Origin: Bacteriovoracaceae bacterium
Lineage (GTDB): Bacteria; Bdellovibrionota; UBA1018
Length of the DNA stretch: 5,327 nt
Direction of reading: 5' to 3'
Assembly (NCBI GenBank): GCA_947446835.1
Contig: CANFHS010000163.1
Coordinates: 1 to 5,327 of the forward strand
The first letter of the stretch is position 1. Every line of letters begins with the position of its first letter. The notes beneath the pieces were generated by a model. That model did no database searches. It was not told where the DNA came from and saw only the letters and a list, made by a program, of their open reading frames with translations. A program made the position numbers and the translations under genes. Positions 1-4,892 of the stretch are shown here, in pieces.

Positions 1-414
1 CATGGCGCGGTCGCGCTGGGCGGCTTGATCGCGTTCGTGCTGGGCCTGCTCTGGGTGGTGGATCCATCGCAGCCGGCGCTGGCCATCGGGGTCCAGGTTT
101 GGCTGCCCATCGCGCTCGTTCTGGGCGGATCGATTTTCGCGGTGGCCTGGTTCGCGCGCCGGTCCCTGCAGCTTGCCGACCTGGCCGCGGAGCGGATCGG
201 GGGGCGTTCGATGTCGGGCTTGAGCGGCTACCGGGCCGTGGTCGAAAGCGTGGCCTTGGACGGGCGGAGCGGCAAGGCCCTGGTCCGGGGCGAAACCTGG
301 AATTTCGTGTCGGCCGAAGCCTTGAAGCCCGGACAGGCGGCCTCGATCGTCCAGGTGCAAGGCATGACGGTCGAGCTGCGTCCTGAAGTTGAAGTGTCCA
401 AAAAAGGAGTCTGA
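1..414 (+). CDS. NfeD family membrane protein, C-terminal part (5' end outside window)
   Basis: This is the last 137 codons of an NfeD protein; the reading frame is open to the first base, so the start lies upstream. Visible in order are a hydrophobic segment beginning HGAVALGGLIAFVLG (residues 1-19 of the fragment), a short loop with DPSQPAL, a second membrane helix (about 31-49, VWLPIALVLGGSIFAVAW), then a soluble domain (about 65-130) with GKALVRGETWNFVS and VQGMTVELRP, the pattern of the NfeD OB-fold. In the family, the long form also carries an N-terminal ClpP-like serine protease domain. The HG.xxLGGxIAFVLG opening resembles the membrane core of that long form, but the protease part cannot be seen here. 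NfeD proteins are partners of slipins, and the slipin gene follows without a gap. A short NfeD form cannot be excluded. Confidence 0.88.
   Translation, partial: HGAVALGGLIAFVLGLLWVVDPSQPALAIGVQVWLPIALVLGGSIFAVAWFARRSLQLADLAAERIGGRSMSGLSGYRAVVESVALDGRSGKALVRGETWNFVSAEALKPGQAASIVQVQGMTVELRPEVEVSKKGV
401..410 (+). promoter_or_regulatory. Strong ribosome binding site of the slipin gene
   Basis: AAAAAGGAGT, with GGAG at 406-409, lies five bases before the ATG at 415 and inside the last codons of nfeD. With the TGAATG stop/start junction (412-417) it fixes the slipin start and implies that translation is coupled to nfeD. Confidence 0.8.
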
Positions 415-1185
415 ATGTTCGAATTCATCTCGGGTAGTTTTTTACTGATCCTGTTCCTGGGGGCGACCTTTCTCTCGATGAGCGTCAAGGTGCTCAACGA
501 GTACGAGCGCGGGGTCATCTTCCGTCTGGGCCGCATCATCGGTGCCAAGGGGCCCGGGCTGATCATCCTGATCCCCGTGGTCGACAAGATGATCCGCGTG
601 GACCTGAGGACCGTGACGATGGACGTGCCTCCGCAGGACGTCATCACCCGCGACAACGTCACCATCAAGGTGAACGCGGTGGTGTACTTCCGCGTGCTGG
701 AGCCCAACCGTGCGGTCATCGAGGTGGAGAACTACCTGCTGGCCACCTCGAAGCTGGCGCAGACCACGTTGCGCTCCATCCTGGGGCAGGTCGAGCTGGA
801 CGAGCTGCTGGCCCAGCGCGAGGAGATCAACCACAAGCTGCAGACCATCCTGGATGCCCAGACCGAGCCGTGGGGCGTGAAGGTCTCGAACGTGGAGGTC
901 AAGCAGATCGACCTTCCGGTCGAAATGCAGCGCGCCATGGCCCGTCAGGCCGAAGCCGAGCGCGAACGCCGCGCCAAGATCATCGCGGCCGAAGGCGAGC
1001 TTCAGGCTTCGCAGAAGCTGTCTGAAGCCGCCCAGATCATGGAAGTGCGGCCCATGACCTTGCAGCTGCGTTACCTGCAGACCATTGCCGAGATCGCCTC
1101 CGAGAAGTCCACGCACACCATCGTGCCTCTGCCGATGGATCTGCTGCGTCCGTTCCTGGGAGCGCTCGAAAAAAAGAACGGATGA
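415..1185 (+). CDS. Slipin / stomatin-like SPFH membrane protein
   Basis: This 256-residue protein is a prokaryotic stomatin (slipin), a scaffold that oligomerises at the inner membrane and organises protein quality control together with NfeD. An N-terminal hydrophobic anchor (about 5-25) is followed by the SPFH domain (about 27-190), with the family signatures NEYERGVIFRLGR, GPGLIILIPVVDK, DVPPQDVITRDNVTIKVNAVVYFRV and TLRSILGQVELDELLAQR. A charged alpha-helical stretch follows (about 170-210, RQAEAERERRAKIIAAEGE), the expected coiled coil. The C-terminus (HTIVPLPMDLLRPF) is also typical, and the length is normal. The start is supported by a good ribosome binding site and by the abutting nfeD stop. 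Pairing with NfeD matches the archaeal PH1510-PH1511 arrangement, in which the long NfeD cleaves the stomatin C-terminal region. The last codons contain an A_AAA_AAG heptamer that could allow a -1 frameshifted form 11 residues longer. Confidence 0.95.
   Translation: MFEFISGSFLLILFLGATFLSMSVKVLNEYERGVIFRLGRIIGAKGPGLIILIPVVDKMIRVDLRTVTMDVPPQDVITRDNVTIKVNAVVYFRVLEPNRAVIEVENYLLATSKLAQTTLRSILGQVELDELLAQREEINHKLQTILDAQTEPWGVKVSNVEVKQIDLPVEMQRAMARQAEAERERRAKIIAAEGELQASQKLSEAAQIMEVRPMTLQLRYLQTIAEIASEKSTHTIVPLPMDLLRPFLGALEKKNG
1170..1176 (+). other. A_AAA_AAG slippery heptamer near the end of the slipin gene
   Basis: Read in the slipin frame the bases fall as A AAA AAG, the heptamer used for programmed -1 frameshifting in E. 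coli dnaX. GGGAG lies at 1158-1162, seven bases upstream, in the role of the internal Shine-Dalgarno stimulator of dnaX; the usual spacing there is somewhat longer. After a -1 slip the frame runs 13 codons (ERMTISRDGLTLE) to TGA at 1215-1217; without slipping, translation adds only two residues (NG) before TGA at 1183-1185. The motif is seen directly. Its activity is inferred, and a single heptamer can occur by chance. Confidence 0.35.
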
Positions 1186-1191
1186 CAATTT

Positions 1192-1236
1192 CCAGGGATG
1201 GGCTGACGCTGGAATGAATGCGCAGCTCATCCCTGG
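1192..1236 (+). promoter_or_regulatory. Long RNA hairpin enclosing the aminopeptidase start codon
   Basis: Left arm 1192-1205 and right arm 1223-1236 are complementary over 14 positions, with 13 Watson-Crick pairs and one G·U (1201 with 1227). With A1206 bulged, 1207-1209 can also pair with 1220-1222, leaving a 10-base loop that contains GGA and the AT of the start codon. The G of the ATG at 1218-1220 would then be paired. In the mRNA this would hinder independent initiation. A ribosome finishing slipin at 1185 would overlap the left arm and could open it. No T-run follows the right arm, so a simple intrinsic terminator is less likely. Confidence 0.6.
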
Positions 1237-2447
1237 TTGGTCTGGTTGCAGTCCTGGTTTGCCTTCCGGCTTCCGCCGTGGCTTCGGTTCCGGTGCTGGC
1301 GGATGCCACGCTCCTGAAAAAAGCGGGAATCCCGCTCCGCGATTTCGACCCGGAAACCGGGGTGGCGCTGACCGAGCTTCGTCCGGAGCAGCAGCGCCGG
1401 CTGCAGGAGCTGGCGCACGAGGAAGGCCGCTGCGGGGGCTTCGAGGCGCTGCCGGCCCAGCCGTGGCTGAAGGGTGAGGACGGCAGGCAGGCGCTCCTGG
1501 ATCTGCGCGCGGCTCGCCGCAGGACCGAAGCCGAGGCGGAGGCTTTGCGACGCTCCCCAGGCAGGGCCGGGACGCTGGAACGCAAGCCCGAGATCGAGGC
1601 GGCGCTGAAGCAGGTGAGCGAAGAAAACCTGCGCGCGTGGGTGGGCTGGTTCTCGTCGTTCGCGGACCGCTTCAATCAGGGGTCCCAGCCCAATGCTCCG
1701 GTGGAGGCTCTCCAGGCCAAGCTGAAGGAGCTGGTGCGGAGCACGCCGTTTGCGGTGAGCGTGGAAACGATCGCGCACCAGTCGACCCCGCAGAAATCCC
1801 TCAGGGTCAGGATTGCGGGAAAGTCGCGCCCCAAGGAGATCGTGGTCCTGGGGGCCCACCTGGATTCGATCAACCAGGACTTCTGGGGCTCCAGCCCGCT
1901 GGCCCCGGGGGCTGACGACAATGCTTCAGGTTCCTCGAATCTGTACGAGGCGCTCCGGATCCTGGTGCAGCAGCCCCAGCCCGAGCGGACCGTCGAATTC
2001 TTCTGGTACGCCGGCGAGGAATCGGGCCTGCTGGGTTCGGCCGAGATTGCCAAGTCCTACAAGGGCGCGAGCCAGCGGGTCGTCGCGGTCTTGCAGCTCG
2101 ACATGACGCTCTTTCCTGGCTCCGGCGAGGGAACGCTGGGCTCGATGACCGATTTCACCAGCCCCTGGCTCAGGCAGTATTTTGCGGGCCTGAATGCCGC
2201 GTACATCGGCGCCAAGATCGTCGATGACCAGTGTGGTTACGGTTGCAGTGATCATGCCTCCTGGCACCGTCAAGGATACCCGGCCCTGATGCCTTTCGAG
2301 GCGACCTTCGGGGACATGAATCACAAGCTTCACACCGCCAAGGACCTGATCGACAGCAGCAGCAGCTTCCGCCATTCGGCCATGTTCGCCCGCATTGCCT
2401 TGGCCTTTGCCATGGACCTGGGGAATTCGACCGCTCAGGCGCCTTGA
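1218..2447 (+). CDS. Secreted M28 family zinc aminopeptidase (Vibrio/Aeromonas leucyl aminopeptidase type)
   Basis: This 409-residue secreted exopeptidase should remove N-terminal residues from peptides with a two-zinc centre. Residues 1-23 form a signal peptide (R2, hydrophobic core, likely ASAVA cut). Residues about 24-130 are charged, helical and unrecognised, perhaps a propeptide. The catalytic domain starts near 134. Against the Vibrio proteolyticus enzyme the zinc ligands are H214 (HLDS), D234 (APGADDNASG), E268, D295 (LQLDMT) and H372 (HTAKD), with catalytic base E267 (AGEESGLLGS). C339 and C343 (CGYGCSDHASWH) match its disulfide pair. All key residues are present, so it should be active. 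The ATG at 1218 directly follows an in-frame TGA and has only a weak GGA upstream; it is needed to give the signal peptide. The start lies in a strong hairpin, pointing to coupling with slipin. Exact substrate preference cannot be read. Confidence 0.93.
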   Translation: MRSSSLVGLVAVLVCLPASAVASVPVLADATLLKKAGIPLRDFDPETGVALTELRPEQQRRLQELAHEEGRCGGFEALPAQPWLKGEDGRQALLDLRAARRRTEAEAEALRRSPGRAGTLERKPEIEAALKQVSEENLRAWVGWFSSFADRFNQGSQPNAPVEALQAKLKELVRSTPFAVSVETIAHQSTPQKSLRVRIAGKSRPKEIVVLGAHLDSINQDFWGSSPLAPGADDNASGSSNLYEALRILVQQPQPERTVEFFWYAGEESGLLGSAEIAKSYKGASQRVVAVLQLDMTLFPGSGEGTLGSMTDFTSPWLRQYFAGLNAAYIGAKIVDDQCGYGCSDHASWHRQGYPALMPFEATFGDMNHKLHTAKDLIDSSSSFRHSAMFARIALAFAMDLGNSTAQAP

Positions 2448-2471
2448 TTAACGGGGCGACCCCGTTACAAT
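2444..2471 (+). promoter_or_regulatory. Putative sigma70-type promoter before the SpoIID-domain gene
   Basis: TTGATT at 2444-2449 (overlapping the aminopeptidase stop codon) and TACAAT at 2466-2471 match the -35 and -10 consensus at four and five of six positions, with a 16-base spacer. Transcription would begin near 2478, only a few bases before the ATGs at 2482 and 2485, giving an almost leaderless message. It is one of the few AT-rich patches in the window. The assignment rests on motif match only. Confidence 0.4.
2449..2467 (+). repeat. Perfect 8-bp inverted repeat (operator-like or RNA hairpin)
   Basis: TAACGGGG (2449-2456) and CCCCGTTA (2460-2467) are exact reverse complements separated by CGA. 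The repeat begins two bases after the aminopeptidase stop codon and fills the spacer of the putative promoter. As DNA it could bind a dimeric repressor; as RNA it is a stable hairpin that could protect or end the upstream transcript. No T-run follows on either strand, so a canonical intrinsic terminator is not supported. Confidence 0.65.
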
Positions 2472-2472
2472 T

Positions 2473-2477
2473 GAAGG
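2473..2477 (+). promoter_or_regulatory. Ribosome binding site of the SpoIID-domain gene
   Basis: GAAGG lies four bases before the ATG at 2482 and seven before the ATG at 2485, so the second methionine is at least as likely to be used. The choice changes the protein by one residue. Confidence 0.5.
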
Positions 2478-2481
2478 CAGC

Positions 2482-3738
2482 ATGATGCGGTCGTGCGGGA
2501 CAATGACTGTCCCACTCCTCTTTGCGCTGGTCTGCGCGGGAGCGCCTGGCGCTTCTGCTTCGTTGATTCCGCCGTCGCCCATCGAAAAGAGGGCGCCGGT
2601 CCGGATCCGGGTCCGCATCGCCGAGCAGCTCAGCCGGTTCCGCCTGCGCGGGTTTGACCTGAAGTTCTCGAAGCTCGGGACGCGGTTTGACCGCTCCACC
2701 GAATGGGAAGTGGGCTGCGCGGGCCAGAAGGTCCGGGCCCGCTCGCTGCAAGGGCCGAGGCGCGAGGTCCTGGTGCAGGGGGCGCTGACCGTCGAAACGC
2801 CCGCAGGTTTCCTCCAGTTCCAGGGTCGCCCCTACCGCGAGAGCCTGACGGTGGTGCCGGTGGGGGGCGGTCGCTGCGATGTGGTCAACCAGGTGGATCT
2901 GGAAAGGTACCTGGATGGCTTGGTGAACGCCGAGTTTTCGTCGGGCTGGAACGAGCAGGCCGTGGCAGCGCAGGTCGTGGCGGCCCGCACCTATGCCTTT
3001 TACCAGATGCGCGAAGCCCAGCACCGGGGCGACGCCCACTACGACGTGGACTCGACCACGCGCGACCAGGTCTACGACGGGTCGATCAAGGAAGACTGGC
3101 GCGCCTCGCGCAGCGTGGAGCGCACCCGGGGCCAGATCCTGTCGGTGCGCGAGGGGGGCAAGGTCCTGCCCCTGAAGGCATTCTACCATTCCACCTGCGG
3201 GGGCCGGACCGAGCTTCCCGAGAAAGTCTGGGGCAAGAAGTTTCCCGGATTTCGCCGCAAGGTGGACTGCCCCTATTGCGCCGTTTCGCCCCGCTTCGAG
3301 TGGTCGGTGGATCTCACCCCGCGCGAGCTCCAGGAGGCCTTCCTGAAGGGCCCGGGCCGCGCCGACTGGCCCTCCGACTGGCGCTCGCTGCTGGTCCCTG
3401 GCGCCCGGCTGCTGGGAGCCAAGGTGCTCAGGACCGACAGCGACGGCCGAGCGCTGGAGCTGGCGACCGACTGGTCGAGCGGTTTCCGCAAGTTCCAGCT
3501 CGCGGTCACCGCCGTCCAGCTCCGGAACTGGGTCGGTCCCACCCGGATCCGGAGTGCCCGGTTGCGCGTCGGGCCCTTGGCCCTGGGCCTGGACGGCCTG
3601 CGGGTCAGCGGCCGCGGCTTCGGTCATGGCGTGGGGCTGTGCCAATGGGGCGCCAAGGTGCTGGGCGACCAGGGCCGCGACTACGTGGCCATCCTGAAGC
3701 ATTACTACCCGGACGCCCAGCTCAAGAAGGTCTGGTAA
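2482..3738 (+). CDS. Secreted SpoIID/LytB-domain protein (probable peptidoglycan lytic transglycosylase)
   Basis: This 418-residue protein belongs to the SpoIID/LytB family. The SpoIID branch cleaves glycan strands stripped of stem peptides; the LytB branch was named as an amidase enhancer. A signal peptide covers about 1-26 (LLFALVCAGAPGASA). There is no proper lipobox, since V precedes the cysteine. A beta-rich part (about 38-125) leads into the core: VDLERYLDGLVNAEFSSGW, with E151 at the position of the catalytic glutamate of SpoIID, then QVVAARTYAFYQM, STTRDQVYDG and HSTCGGRTELPEKVWG (234-251). H236, C239, C263 and C266 are candidates for the zinc site reported in SpoIID structures. It ends with the classic GRGFGHGVGLCQWGA (377-391) and ILKHYYPDAQL, so it is complete. 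The start could be M1 or M2; M8 is possible but would give a signal peptide without a positive charge. With no sporulation genes nearby, a role in cell-wall remodelling or division is more likely. Confidence 0.92.
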   Translation: MMRSCGTMTVPLLFALVCAGAPGASASLIPPSPIEKRAPVRIRVRIAEQLSRFRLRGFDLKFSKLGTRFDRSTEWEVGCAGQKVRARSLQGPRREVLVQGALTVETPAGFLQFQGRPYRESLTVVPVGGGRCDVVNQVDLERYLDGLVNAEFSSGWNEQAVAAQVVAARTYAFYQMREAQHRGDAHYDVDSTTRDQVYDGSIKEDWRASRSVERTRGQILSVREGGKVLPLKAFYHSTCGGRTELPEKVWGKKFPGFRRKVDCPYCAVSPRFEWSVDLTPRELQEAFLKGPGRADWPSDWRSLLVPGARLLGAKVLRTDSDGRALELATDWSSGFRKFQLAVTAVQLRNWVGPTRIRSARLRVGPLALGLDGLRVSGRGFGHGVGLCQWGAKVLGDQGRDYVAILKHYYPDAQLKKVW

Positions 3739-3744
3739 GTCGCT

Positions 3745-3777
3745 GGACCGCTGCTGCGGTTCCGGGGTAGAGACCCC
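3745..3777 (+). promoter_or_regulatory. Two abutting hairpins between the SpoIID-domain gene and queA
   Basis: Hairpin one pairs 3745-3751 (GGACCGC) with 3756-3763 (GCGGTTCC, one bulged T) around a TGCT loop. Hairpin two follows at once: GGGGT (3764-3768) pairs with ACCCC (3773-3777) around AGAG. No T-run follows, so this is not a standard intrinsic terminator. An alternative pairing of 3759-3766 with 3799-3806 (six Watson-Crick pairs plus two G·U) would break both hairpins and cover the queA ribosome binding site. In GC-rich DNA such short stems can arise by chance. Confidence 0.4.
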
Positions 3778-3801
3778 AGGCGAACTTGAACACCGCGTCC
3801 C

Positions 3802-3805
3802 GGAG
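3802..3805 (+). promoter_or_regulatory. Ribosome binding site of queA
   Basis: GGAG lies nine bases before the ATG at 3815, slightly long but acceptable. It supports this start, from which the protein begins with the typical QueA amino terminus (DDYDYVLPADRIAQ). Confidence 0.65.
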
Positions 3806-3814
3806 TTCCCACGG

Positions 3815-4876
3815 ATGTCTTACGTTCTCGACGATTACGATTATGTCCTGCCCGCCGACCGGATTGCCCAGCAGCCCGCTGAGCCCCGGGATCACTCCCG
3901 CCTGATGGTGCTCCATCGGAGCAGCGGAAAGATCGAGCACCGGCGATTCCTGGACCTGCCCGAGTACCTGGATGCCCAGGATGGCCTCGTGGCCAACAAC
4001 ACGCGGGTCATTCCCGCCCGCCTCCAGGGCCTGCGCGTGCTGCCGGACGGAAAGACCGGGGGCAAGGTCGAGTTCCTGCTGCTCGAAGAGGTCGAGCCCG
4101 GTGTGTGGGAGGGGGCGTTCCACGCTTCGGCCAAGTACAAGCCGGGACTGCGCTTCCGCATCCCCACTCCGGACGGCCGCGGGTTGGAGGGCGAACTGGT
4201 GCGCGGCGCCGAGGCGTCGCCCAGCGGCACCGTGTGGGCGCGGTTTGACCGCGATCCGGTTTCGAGCGGGGCGGGGGAGATCCCGCTGCCGCATTACATC
4301 GGCCGCCATGCCGATGCTTCGGACCTGGACCGTTACCAGACGCTTTACGCCAAACAGGCCGGATCGGCTGCGGCCCCCACCGCCGGCCTGCACTTCACGG
4401 CACGGGTGATGGACGCCCTGCGCGCGCGCGGGACGTTCTGGGAGGAGGTCACCCTGCACGTGGGAATCGGGACCTTCCGTCCGGTCAAGACTGCCGATAT
4501 CCGCAGCCATGTGATGCACGAGGAGCGCTTCGAGATCCCGACCGCCACCGCGGAACGCCTGGATCGTCACCGAGCCGCAGGGGGGCGAGTGGTCGCCGTC
4601 GGCACCACCTCGGTGCGCGCACTGGAAAGCGCCTGGGACGCCGGCACGGGGAAGCTCCGTCCAGGCCCGGGGCGGACCCGGGTTTTCCTGCATCCGGGCG
4701 GGCAGACTCCCCGGGTGGTGGATCGCCTCATCACGAACTTCCATCTGCCCAAGTCCACGCTCCTGATGCTGGTTTCCACCCTGGCGGGACGGGAGCTGAC
4801 CCTGGAGGCCTACTCGGTTGCCGTCCGGGAGGGTTACCGCTTCTTCAGTTATGGCGACGCCATGCTCATTCTCTGA
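3815..4876 (+). CDS. queA: S-adenosylmethionine:tRNA ribosyltransferase-isomerase QueA
   Basis: QueA transfers and rearranges the ribose of S-adenosylmethionine onto 7-aminomethyl-7-deazaguanine at the wobble position (34) of GUN-anticodon tRNAs, making epoxyqueuosine in the cytoplasm. The 353 residues match the family's usual length and run from start to end without a break. Signatures in order: DYDYVLPADRIAQQPAEPRDHSRLMVL (about 7-33), VANNTRVIPARL, GGKVEFLLLEE, LPHYIGR, RYQTLYAKQAGSAAAPTAGLHFT (173-195), VTLHVGIGTFRPVK (212-225) with HVMHEE (232-237), AVGTTSVRALES (261-272), DRLITNFHLPKSTLLML (303-319) and the terminal YRFFSYGDAML. All conserved blocks are intact. No other queuosine gene is in the window. 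It shares the strand with the SpoIID-domain gene across a 76-base gap and is followed after 16 bases by a hydrolase gene, with which it is probably cotranscribed. Confidence 0.98.
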   Translation: MSYVLDDYDYVLPADRIAQQPAEPRDHSRLMVLHRSSGKIEHRRFLDLPEYLDAQDGLVANNTRVIPARLQGLRVLPDGKTGGKVEFLLLEEVEPGVWEGAFHASAKYKPGLRFRIPTPDGRGLEGELVRGAEASPSGTVWARFDRDPVSSGAGEIPLPHYIGRHADASDLDRYQTLYAKQAGSAAAPTAGLHFTARVMDALRARGTFWEEVTLHVGIGTFRPVKTADIRSHVMHEERFEIPTATAERLDRHRAAGGRVVAVGTTSVRALESAWDAGTGKLRPGPGRTRVFLHPGGQTPRVVDRLITNFHLPKSTLLMLVSTLAGRELTLEAYSVAVREGYRFFSYGDAMLIL

Positions 4877-4883
4877 TACCTCT

Positions 4884-4888
4884 GGAAG
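4884..4888 (+). promoter_or_regulatory. Ribosome binding site of the metallo-hydrolase gene
   Basis: GGAAG lies four bases before the ATG at 4893 in the short gap after the queA stop. It supports this start and cotranscription with queA. Confidence 0.55.
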
Positions 4889-4892
4889 CACC

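Noticed and set aside
2353..2364. Tandem AGC triplets (four copies) in the aminopeptidase gene
   Set aside because: It only encodes a short serine run near the C-terminus after the last zinc ligand. It is too short to count as a phase-variation repeat, and triplet changes would not shift the frame.
2448..2481. Intrinsic terminator after the aminopeptidase gene
   Set aside because: The stem is perfect, but no T-run follows it on either strand, so it is reported only as an inverted repeat.
2503..2546. Lipoprotein signal at LVCAG in the SpoIID-domain protein
   Set aside because: Valine sits directly before the cysteine, where a lipobox needs Gly, Ala or Ser. The downstream ASA site fits ordinary signal peptidase.
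2170..3702. Long open frame on the - strand (510 codons)
   Set aside because: It lies opposite the aminopeptidase and SpoIID-domain genes, whose motifs are unmistakable, and its translation is low-complexity without domains. Long antisense frames are expected in GC-rich genes.
2703..3770. 355-codon frame on the + strand overlapping the SpoIID-domain gene
   Set aside because: Its translation is dominated by Gly, Pro, Arg and Ala, typical of an out-of-frame reading of GC-rich DNA. The overlapping frame carries all the family motifs.
3739..3814. preQ1 riboswitch before queA
   Set aside because: The leader lacks the A-rich tail and the short pseudoknot pattern of preQ1-I, and I see no preQ1-II or preQ1-III arrangement either.
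4421..4430. Alternating CG run in queA
   Set aside because: It lies inside well-conserved coding sequence (LRARG) and is expected at this base composition.
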